A DNA stretch of 39,012 nt from Ophioceras dolichostomum (taxonomy: Eukaryota; Ascomycota; Sordariomycetes; Magnaporthales; Ophioceraceae). The stretch covers positions 1 to 39,012 of the forward strand of contig PYST01000356.1 in assembly GCA_003049485.1 (NCBI GenBank). The letters are read 5' to 3'. The stretch's first letter is position 1; the number at the start of each line of letters is the position of its first letter. A program made the position numbers and the translations under genes. Positions 31,101-39,012 of this stretch are shown piece by piece. Under the pieces are notes generated by a model. That model searched no databases and was not told the origin of the DNA. It saw nothing but the letters and a program-made list of their open reading frames with translations.

Positions 31101-31613
31101 CTATCTCTGAGAAACTATAGTAGTAGTAGTGGTAGTACTAACCAACAAGCCGTCCGAGAGGCGGTCCCGGCCGATAAACTAAAGCTCAAATGCGGCGACC
31201 CAGGCAAGCTCAGCCTAGCGGAGGCGTCGACGGGGCTCAAGGGAGCCTTCACCAACAAAGAAACCGATGCTCTGCTGCGGGGCTTCGAAGCAAAGCGCAG
31301 AGACCTCGACGACGAGATAGCAGAGTGGGCGAACTGCGGTGGTGGTGGCAACAACCGCGGATGTGCTATCCTAAGGGTCTTGGTCACGGCGTCGACCGGG
31401 CAGCAGCAGCAGCGGAAGCAGAAGAGTAGCAGCAGCGGCACCACAAGTGGTACTACGATCCCGGCTGTCTCGACTCCTTGCACGGAGTACCACCTCCGCT
31501 GCGACAGCAGCACGAGGAGGGAGCTTTTCGGCGAGAAGTTCGCGGCTATTCTGGCGGCGAGTAAAGACCCTTCTCTCCTGGCGCTGTGTGAGGCCGGAGG
31601 CTCGGTTGTGTGA
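28188..31613 (+). pseudogene. Crinkler-type P-loop NTPase-like gene interrupted by TAG after Walker A
   Basis: Exons 28188..28229, 28288..28407, 28587..30536 and 30649..30981 (or ..30985) join in phase through introns of 58, 179 and 112 nt with good donors and branch sites. A last exon runs from about 31150 to TGA 31613; its acceptor is not certain. The product would be about 970 residues: a short N-terminus with PLFQNPNNSPAYAILEDLSV, a helical region, Walker A AVSGSGKT (about 224-231), a Walker-B-like LDEAQ (about 391-395), and a long C-terminal part with a late low-complexity Gln/Ser insert. This layout resembles the fungal Crinkler-like (CRN) P-loop proteins. The middle exon is open except for TAG at 29118-29120, directly after GKT. 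A GT..AG splice across it would be only 34 nt, shift frame and destroy the P-loop, so a nonsense mutation or sequencing error is likelier. The frame at 28578 begins with GTG and is not a true start. Confidence 0.7.
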
Positions 31614-33465
31614 TTTGCTCGTGGAGGTGGGGACGGGGGACTGAATGGGATAAGAATGGTATTAGACGGACGCACGGACGGAAGGACGTATGGAGAGAAG
31701 ATGGTGGAAACGAGAAATAGATCGTAGATTGAGTCTCGGACTTGGCTGAGAATTCACCGAGTTATCCATCCCCCCTCACCCTGATGGCGATGTTCCCCAG
31801 TTAGTAGCAACATCCTGATATCAACCAACGGAAGTACCAGGACTACTACTGGTATCTACAACAGCTGTACAGCACGGCAGAGCTGGTGCTATAAAATCTC
31901 GCGTTGAAGCGCCCTACCATCCAGAGGAGGAGAGTGAGAACTTAGCGAGGATAAAGTTATGCATTAGTACTTGTAGTAGTACTATCTACTAGCACTGGTA
32001 CGAAACTTACACTTCGACGAGCTCACTGTGGATGGGTCTGCGAGCATGATCTTGGCGATGCTGCAACTCGGTAAGAGGGAGCTACATGTGTGGGCCGCGT
32101 TAAGCGTCAGAATATTTGAGCGTGGGCAAATAATGGGGATGCGTGTGACGAAGGGGACAGAGAATGTTCCCTCTCGGAAATCACGGCAGCTCAGTGGGCG
32201 GAAGGTAGGTGAACCAGAGAAGGGGTGGTGTCGAGGGATGCATGACTTCGCTCGAGGACGGTTCTTGTAGCCTCGATGGGACATGGCACATTAGCACTAT
32301 GAGGTCGGCTGCATGGCCTACTGCCTCTTCGACAGGGAAGGGGGGGACAAAACCTCGGGAAATGTAGGAACTGCATAGAAATACTTTCCTGCCGAGCCCA
32401 CTTGGCAAGACGAGACAGGGAAGGAGATGCACACTAGTATCGGGAGTAGGTACTAGCCACGCGCATGTGAGGTGGGACTTGAATGTGGTCGGAGGCTCGA
32501 TTGCGGTTGGGTCCTGCCACGGTAGGTAGCTAGGGGTTGAAAACGGGAGGTGGAGGCTACGAAGTATTGGAAGGAACCTGCCTGCCCAGAGCTCGGTCGT
32601 TCCACGCAAGCCGATATCGCCGAGGTCTTGCTCCCCCCGTTTCGATGAGTGGAGTGGGGTAGATGATACGGGACTAGCACGAGAGAAATAGAGCGGAAAG
32701 TCATGGGTTTGTTGAAGTGGGTGTGCGGGAACTGAGAAATGATCATGACGGCTCTTGGTCGAGGTAGGCCGCTGAGACATCATACATTGAGCTGGCAGGG
32801 AGGGTGAGAATAATGGATGTCATCTCGATTACCAAAGACTCATTTTCCTGGATTTACCTGTTGGCCAACCAACCCTCTGATGGCTTGTGAGGGTTTCAAA
32901 GAGGTATCAATGTAATGACGGAAGAAGCAGGTGGGAGCAGGCACGGCTGGTGGGCAATCACTCTGAGGGTGTGGCAGTGCTCAGCGATCCTCTCTTGCCA
33001 TGCTGCAGCAAGTTAACTGAAGTGACCTGCCCCGTCCCAGCAGGCCAGAGAGGGAAAGCCGGGTTAGCCTAACAATACTACCTACCTTAGTTAGTAGCTT
33101 CAACAGTTGTCTCTGGCTGACGCTAGCTGGTATGGTCTCGGATATTGCTGCATCTTGGCGACGTGCACCCTCCGTCTCTGACCTTGTGTTTCCAGAGGAA
33201 TTGAGAGATCTGGGTTTCAGCTCGGCGACGCGGCATAGAATGAAGCAGAGATTACAAAGCCCAGGCAGGCAGTCCTGTTACATATTAGGCAAGTGATAGC
33301 AGTTTTTAAGACCTCAGTATCCATTACAACCCAACCTCATTATGCACATGATTGTCCACTGTCATTCTGCCCCGATTATCCACCACCACTGCTGATACCC
33401 AGCGCTCACGGATCGGCAGTTCTGCGAAGCCAGGACAGCAGTAGGTAACCCTATTATCAAGGGCC
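31614..33465. other. Intergenic region
   Basis: No supported gene. A 200-codon minus-strand frame (32783..32181) is Pro/Ser/His-rich, lacks recognisable domains and has no good upstream context; I treat it as chance. Short TAGTAGTAC/ACTACTACT runs occur near 31110-31140, 31835 and 31970. Confidence 0.45.
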
Positions 33466-34364
33466 TTACATGGCCAGACCGCCGGCGAACACAACAGCAG
33501 CGAAGATGCCAGAGGCAAGGTTACCAGCGAAGCCGGCGGCGTTGTTCACCTGCACATGAGTAGTAGACTATTCGTTATCATGAGAACACAAAAGTCCTTG
33601 TGAGCGGTAAGAGGGTGGGGAAGGGGTGAAAGAGATTCTCACGGGAGAGGAGGAGGCGTTGGCCCCGGTGCCAGTGCCAGTGCCAGTGCCAGTGGTGGAG
33701 GAACGGCTAGCGGAAGTGGTGGTGGTAGTAGTAGCAGAGCTGCTTACGCTTCCAGACCCAGAACCAGAGACGGTGGTCGAGGGCGACGTGGTCGCGCCCG
33801 ACGAGTTGGAGCCGCCAGTGGTAGTAGGCGGCGTGGTGGTGGCAGTCGTCGCAGTGGGCGTGGTGCTGACGACCGTGGCGGGGTCGACGGCCGGGATGGC
33901 CGCACCCACGGCGGGCTGCACGCCGGAGAGGGGCGTCGTGGAGAGCCCGCAGCTGCTGCCGTAGGTGGTAAGAGTGGCGCCGTAGTTGACCCAGATGTTC
34001 ACGTTGTCCGGGCCGGCGCATTGGAGGCAGTTGGCGTAGTTGGTCAGGAATATGTTGCTCTCGCAGCGGGCGGCGCCGCTGAAGCGGCCCTGACGGAGGG
34101 CTTGGCCTGCGTTGATGATAGGGTAGGTAGGTACCAATTTAGTACATGCGAGATATGTGATGCAAGGAGGTGTAGAGGTAGGCCGCATCTGTTGTGTTGG
34201 GTTTCTTTCGTACCGCAGTTGTCGTGACAGTTGTACTCGGGGCTGCCAGGCGCTTGACGCTTGAGCAGGTGGGCTGCCATGTCCAGAGGGTTCTCCGGCA
34301 CCAAGACGGCGGAGACGCCAGCGGCGGCGATCATGCCGCCAAGGACTAAGCGTGCAGCAACCAT
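33466..34364 (-). CDS. Secreted Cys-motif, Ser/Thr-rich protein with GPI-type C-terminus
   Basis: Three exons on the minus strand, 34364..34214, 34106..33643 and 33549..33466, give 232 residues through introns of 107 and 93 nt in exact phase. The N-terminus MVAARLVLGGMIAAAGVSAV is a signal peptide, followed by a possible Kex2-type KR at about 35. A compact cysteine module follows: NCHDNCG, ARCESN, NCLQCAG, NIWVNYG, SSCGL. I know this C..CG..C..CxxC..IW.xYG..CG(L) pattern from uncharacterised fungal wall/secreted proteins. The second half is a Thr/Ser/Gly/Pro-rich, mucin-like stalk with a Thr-Gly repeat. The last exon encodes a small-residue segment and a hydrophobic tail (NLASGIFAAVVFAGGLAM), the layout of a GPI-attachment signal. 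Likely a cell-wall or plasma-membrane anchored surface protein; ligand unknown. A TATA-like element lies 255 bp upstream. Confidence 0.85.
33671..33694. repeat. (CCAGTG)4 coding minisatellite
   Basis: Four perfect hexamers within exon 2 of the secreted gene, encoding alternating Thr-Gly on the minus strand. Length changes here would alter the stalk in units of two residues without shifting frame. Confidence 0.85.
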
Positions 34365-36961
34365 TTTGGGATTTTTTTTGCGAGTCGGTCGTATGCAGAG
34401 GGTGCGCGTGGCCGAGAGCGAGCGTAGTGGTGGAGAACAATAAGAACGACGGGTGTGTGGCGACAGATGGAGCTCACGTGCAACGAGTGGAAGGGGAAGG
34501 ACGGGAGTGCAGAGAAGTACAGAGGGCAAGACGCAGGAGGTTTGTCGAGGTGTGCGCTGAAGGAGGAGAAGGAAAACAACGGACAGCGGGACAGATCGCG
34601 TACTGGTTGACCAGCCGGTTTATATCTGTGGTTTCCCTACCCGCCGCCTCGCAAATTGCCCTTTCAGATTCGGAGCTCCAACCGAGAGTCCACCTGAATT
34701 TCCTGGATTTCATGACTTAACTGCGCACACACGTAACGACCGGCGGTGGCGGCCTGCTCGAAGACCTAAACAGAATGATGATCGAACTGGGGTCGGGGAT
34801 TGCACGGAGCGCTCGCATCACAAATACAATGGTCCGAAGTGCGGGGCTGCACGGATGGAAGCGCGGTCTTGGGACCCTGCAGGCCCTCGTTAGCGGGTTG
34901 CCGTCTAGAGAAGGAATATTGGTTCGACTTTCAAATGGGAAGATCTTGTGTGCATTGGGGTTTAGGGCGTGGGAGAAAACGACTAAGACTGAGAGCGCCT
35001 TGCTCGGTTCGTTTCCAGCCCTCGACTTTCTGTCGCCTCCCGGGGCTGCAGTGACTCGAAGCTAGAAATTGTCTGTGGTTGCTTTTCTCATCAACGCCGA
35101 TGGTTTTCCTAATATCCTATTTCTCGTTGTTCTCCCGCAGTGTCGCGGGGTGTTGATTTCCCTCCACAACTTCGTCCTCGAAAGCTAAACGGCGGCGATC
35201 CGAAAACCGGAAGCTCTCAGATGGAGGCGGGGGAATGGTCCGTTCTCGCAATAGTGGGCAGGGTGGTTGGGAGAAATCCCAGAGACCCAGAGCGAGGGCC
35301 GACGGAGGTTCCTCGACCCGAATCAGATCATCAGATAAGATTAGATGCAGGACGCTCGCCGTTGTCGGTCTCGCCCAGCACATGCCGAGCCTTCCATCCT
35401 CCACTGAAATCCCTGAAAGTTCGCAAGGATTCAGCTGGGTGGGACAGGGTCCACCAGCTAACCTTCTGGGCAGGTCGCATTGAGTCTAGCGCCATCTGAT
35501 AAACCGGATGGACAGCCAGCCAGCGTCCTGGTGAGACTTTTTTCTACACCTCTCGTGGCCAACCTTCTTTCCCTGTCGAGACATCGCTTGATCGCGAAGG
35601 AAGAAATGGTCGTCCGGTCGCCGCGCGACGCCGTAACAGCCGTGAGCAGACACATGCCCACTTGGCGGATCTCCGCTCTTCCACCCTCTTGTGTCTCTGC
35701 ACAATCCATCACAAATTGTTCACAGAGACCAACCAGAAAGGGCTACGGGCTCGACTAGCAGAATCTTCCTTTCTTTTCTCGTCAGGATTCATCCCATTCT
35801 TTACGTACTGCCGTCGCTTTCTCTCGGCGACTCGGGGTCGCCTCACCAACCCAGGACGTGCTATTGATGATCAGAGCGGTCGGGATACCAAAGTCCGGGT
35901 AAAATCCGCAGTAGGCAGGTACCCTGAGTCCACTGTCGAAGTCTGTGGCCGATCCCCCATACTCCTCGGTCTTCTGCCGAAGATCTGATAAACGGCAGAG
36001 GAAATTGATGGCCCCAGTTTGGACAGACAGGAACCACCGTCTGTCAAACGCCCACTCCGATGACTCGACGGGCATCATTGATTCGACGGCCACGCCCAAA
36101 CGCTGTCCCAGTCTTGGCCTTCTTTAGTGCCACTTCGACTCCATTCTCCCCTCTTGGCACTTTATCCAACCTGCAGTCCTGCACCGTATCAACACTTCCT
36201 CCTGCCAGTCCGTTTCCCACCCTTCCAGCCACCCTGCAGCACCTCGACGGAGCCACTCGCCATCGGGCTTGGCGGCAATATTGTGTCTTCATATCGAGCC
36301 TGCTGATGGAGAACGACTTTGCCTGAAAGGTAATCCAGATGTGAGCATGCCTTAACCTGGAAGGTGATGGGGGTGTGGGGTGATCATGAGAGACTCTGAG
36401 AATCCATTGGCCGCTTGCGCCATGCAGCCCATCGTCCAGCCAATCCTGCACTTCTCTCGCTCCTTTTTTTTGCTCTTCCTTTCTTTTCACTTGGCTGGTT
36501 CTACATGGCAGACGGGGGTACCCCCGCCTGTACCGCCGAGATACGCCGCGCTACACCAGGAAAGCTGTAGCGTCGGGGGACGAGAGCGAGACAGAGGGGC
36601 TACTCTACCAGGACCTCTCAGTTCTAGGTTGGTAGCAATAGATGGCTGGCCTGCCCAGAGCACAGACGGCGACGCATGCTCTATCAGGCGACCAAGAAGA
36701 CCAGCGGCGTCTCGCATCCCACTACACTCGCTAGATGCCCCTCCTTGCTTCCCCCTCTTTCTCGGCTCCCGTCTCCGACGAGGTGTTTTTTCCTCTCCTT
36801 CCTCCAGTCACTCGCATTTTGTCTCAGTCTTCACGAGTTTCCTGCCCCATCTGACTTCGGACAACAAGACCTTCCCAATCATTGGACCGAGCCGAGAGAA
36901 GAACGGCACACCAACGAACGAGTCGGCAGCACTCCATTTCTCTCTATTGCCAGGAAACCCA
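34365..36961. other. Long divergent intergenic region
   Basis: Lies between the 5' ends of the minus-strand Cys-motif gene and the plus-strand BIM1-like gene. Frames of 90-150 codons occur on both strands but overlap and have compositionally biased translations without domains. The frame 36380-37078 overlaps the BIM1-like promoter and leader and is not considered a gene. Confidence 0.5.
34619..34625 (-). promoter_or_regulatory. TATA-like element of the Cys-motif gene
   Basis: ATATAAA on the minus strand, 255 bp upstream of the ATG at 34364. Confidence 0.4.
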
Positions 36962-36968
36962 TATAAAT
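36962..36968 (+). promoter_or_regulatory. TATA-like element of the BIM1-like gene
   Basis: TATAAAT, 221 bp upstream of the ATG at 37183, followed by a C/T-rich leader (CTTCCGCTTCTCTTTCCC). Confidence 0.45.
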
Positions 36969-37182
36969 CCACAGTGCATACCGGTAAGGCAATCTATGCG
37001 CGTCCTTCCGCTTCTCTTTCCCAGACTGCCCGGCCGACCTCCCTCGCCCTGCCCTTCGACCCTGGCTCGATCAAGTGATTTCTTCCGTGTCCCTTCTTGA
37101 GTTTTTCACTTCCTCTCGTCCTAAAGCAGACACAATCTCATCGTTGAACAGAGTCAGACGCAGCCCCCTCAGCACAGCCAAC

Positions 37183-38320
37183 ATGCACTCCTTCGTCGCC
37201 TCCGTTCTCCTTGCGGCCGGCTCCCTCGCTGCCGCCGCCGCGACGTCTGGCCATGGTTCCAGCCAGATGGGCACCACGATGGGCCCGGTGTCCTTCCTGT
37301 GGCCTGCCGACCGCCCGTGGTCCGCTGGGGCCGACAATACCGCTCCGTGCGGCAGCACCCAAGGTGTCGGCAACCGGACGCAGTTCCCTTTGAGTATTCC
37401 CTCATCCCCCGCTTTATTCTAACTGACTCGACTACTCGACGAACTCTCATCAAAATTGAGCACGAGAAAAAGATGTTACTAACTTTCCTACGTGCGCAGC
37501 CGGGGGCTTCGTGTCTCTGTCCATTGCCGAGGATGCCTACGACATTGACTTCTCCATCTCATATGTCAAGGGTGAGTAAAGCAACCCAGCCTGCGGCGAG
37601 AAAGAGATCACTCCAAAATGAGAGACGATTCCTAATCAACCGTCGATGTGTAGAGCCCACCGCCCAGAGCGACTTCACCCAGCAGGTTGTCGAGACGATC
37701 GCCAAGGTTGAAGCTGGCCACCAGTGCTACAAGGTTGCGGCCTTCCCCAGCGGTGTGACTGCTGGCTCCGACGCTACCATCCAGCTCGAGTACCGCTCCA
37801 AGTACCCCGGCGAGAACAACGGCAACGACCAAACCTTCTACGCCTGTGCCGACATTGTAAGCCCTGTCTATCCTATCCCTATCAGTTGCCTCTAGTCCAT
37901 AATCCCCGTCGCTTCCACTCCCCTTCATGGCTCCGACAACCACCCAAGCCCAACCAAGTATCTCACGTTGTCCAACTCCCAACCACTAACCACACCAACT
38001 ACCTATCTCCGTTCCAGTCCCTTGTCGAGACCTCCGCCTTCACCCTAACCCCGGCCTGCTTCAACGTCACCACCGGCGAGTTCGACGCCCCGACCACGAC
38101 AGCCCCAACCTCGAGCGAGAGCAGCGGCCTCTCCAAGGGCGCCATCGCCGGCATCGCCGTCGGCACCATCGTCGGCTCCCTCTCCATCGTCGGCCTCGTC
38201 GCCTACCTGGTCCTCCGCAAGCGCAAGTCTTCCTCCTCGGCACCCGCCAACGTCGAGGCCGGCGTCGCCACCCGCAAGAGCCCCGAGGTCGCCTCGGTCC
38301 ACTCCAGCCTGCGCCACTAG
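37183..38320 (+). CDS. BIM1/X325-like copper-binding-fold protein with C-terminal membrane anchor
   Basis: Four exons, 37183..37393, 37500..37571, 37654..37856 and 38018..38320, join in phase to 262 residues (introns 106, 82 and 161 nt). After a signal peptide (about 1-20) comes the family core: MGPVSFLWPADRPWSAG, APCGS, NRTQFPL, SLSIAEDAYDIDFSISYVK, GHQCYKV, FYACADI, ACFNVT. This is the BIM1-like (X325, LPMO-related fold) pattern; known members bind copper and act in copper acquisition or at the cell surface, without shown oxidase activity. Four Cys (two disulfides) are kept. A His at residue 24 (TSGHG) could become the mature N-terminal copper ligand if cleavage falls right before it. A Thr/Ser stalk leads to a 26-residue hydrophobic span (203-228) followed by RKRK and a 30-residue Ser-rich cytosolic tail, so it is a type I membrane protein rather than GPI-anchored. 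Confidence 0.9.
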
Positions 38321-38771
38321 GCTAGGAGGACCACCGTTGTCGCCGCCGCCGTCAGCTTGTCTAAAGAACCCATCAACTCGGGAGCCTGGGGCTTCGCTCG
38401 CTCGGGGCCTCGAAACAACAACCTTTCCGTAGACTGAAACAAACCTATTTGTCTTGCTATTACCGATGATTCTCTCGAAATTTATGATGTGAACGATGGG
38501 ATGATGGAAGGTTAGAGGAAGGAGGCACAAACTGATGGTCATTGTTACGACTCGACCAGGAGGTTATTGTTTCGGCTCTGATATTCATAGCGTCAGCAAA
38601 TCTGCCTAGAATGTGCCTGCCCTTGTTGTACCTACCTAAGTTGGACAGTACAAAAAAAACTCTCCCCTCTCCACATTCATGGGTCGGTCCCATTTTTCTT
38701 AGTGACTTCCACTCAAATCCACCAAAAAACTTAACATTGGAAAATTTTTCGCCCTCTGCGCACTTCTGGCC
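38321..38771. other. Intergenic region
   Basis: 3' flank of the BIM1-like gene and upstream region of the edge gene. Contains a GTACCTACCTAAG word near 38629. Nothing else seen. Confidence 0.5.
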
Positions 38772-39012
38772 ATGGCCTCCATCGAGGCATCAAACAGCCA
38801 TGCGTGCCCACAACGCACGCCGCAGACCCAGCCGCCAGGCCAGGCTGGGTTTGGGCAAGGGCCCACCAATGAGCGCGCCGAAAAGAGGCTCCGGGCGGAA
38901 AGCTTGGGACGCAGGGACGGCAGCGCGCCCGAACCCGCTGGCCGCGGGAGGTACTCCAGCCTCCCGGCTCTGGCCATCAAAAAGCTGCAGGAGGAGCTGC
39001 AGAACGTGGAGG
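38772..39012 (+). CDS. 5' part of an unidentified gene running off the window
   Basis: An ATG at 38772 in a good context (TGGCCATGGCC) opens a frame with no stop through the window end (80 codons). The translation is hydrophilic, Gln/Pro/Arg-rich, and turns into a charged helix that looks like the start of a coiled coil (LPALAIKKLQEELQNVE). No signal peptide. Base composition rises sharply in GC at the ATG, as expected for coding sequence. The product cannot be named from this fragment. Confidence 0.6.
   Translation, partial: MASIEASNSHACPQRTPQTQPPGQAGFGQGPTNERAEKRLRAESLGRRDGSAPEPAGRGRYSSLPALAIKKLQEELQNVE

Noticed and set aside
31115..31675. 186-codon antisense frame
   Set aside because: Shadow of the last P-loop gene exon with Pro/Ser/Leu-rich translation.
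32181..32783. 200-codon minus-strand frame
   Set aside because: No domain, biased composition, many overlapping frames and no promoter-like context; probably chance.
36380..37078. 232-codon plus-strand frame upstream of the BIM1-like gene
   Set aside because: Covers the TATA element and C/T-rich leader of that gene and has no recognisable protein features.

Overview
This window is nuclear DNA of a filamentous ascomycete (Pezizomycotina, most likely a Sordariomycete). The evidence is short introns (58-190 nt) with GTAAGT/GTGAGT-type donors and CTAAC-like branch points, gene families typical of these fungi (sesA-NACHT-ankyrin STAND protein, HET protein, HeLo-like ankyrin protein, DUF4360, BIM1/X325-like copper protein), wide intergenic gaps and scattered TACCTAGGTA palindromes. 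There are no rRNA or convincing tRNA genes, no CRISPR array and no intact transposon.

Layout. 1-3435: no gene I can support, with weak eroded coding signal near 1.4-2.3 kb. 3436-6704 (+): NLR/STAND protein with sesA-like N-terminus, NACHT and ankyrin repeats. 7660-9108 (+): NAD(P)-binding extended-SDR/epimerase-like enzyme. 9277-11869 (-): ankyrin protein with a fungal HeLo-like N-terminus. 12783-13463 (-): secreted DUF4360 protein. 13464-18205: mostly empty, with a truncated F-box fragment near 15.8 kb and a tandem ~250-bp repeat at 17.6-18.1 kb. 18206-19017 (-): CxxC...CxxC protein with a very basic C-terminal half. 19682-20404 (+): coiled-coil, tail-anchored protein with an in-frame TAG. 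21049-23274 (+): HET protein. 25019-25881 (+): small secreted helical protein with a GC-AG intron. 26477-27664 (+): polytopic membrane protein. 28188-31613 (+): large P-loop protein resembling fungal Crinkler-type proteins, interrupted by TAG directly after the Walker A motif. 33466-34364 (-): secreted Cys-motif, Ser/Thr-rich, GPI-type protein. 37183-38320 (+): BIM1-like copper protein with a C-terminal membrane anchor. 38772 to the window end (+): 5' part of another gene.

How the genes fit together. The locus mixes two themes. One is non-self recognition or programmed-death type genes (NACHT-ankyrin, HeLo-like ankyrin, HET with a neighbouring tail-anchored coiled-coil protein, Crinkler-like P-loop NTPase). 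The other is secreted or cell-surface proteins (DUF4360, helical secreted protein, Cys-motif GPI protein, BIM1-like). Two of the first group carry a single in-frame TAG in otherwise open reading frames, which fits recent inactivation or balanced loss. The secreted genes each have a TATA-like element 165-255 bp before the ATG. I infer an accessory, rapidly evolving region (allorecognition/effector island) from gene content; the sequence alone does not prove it.
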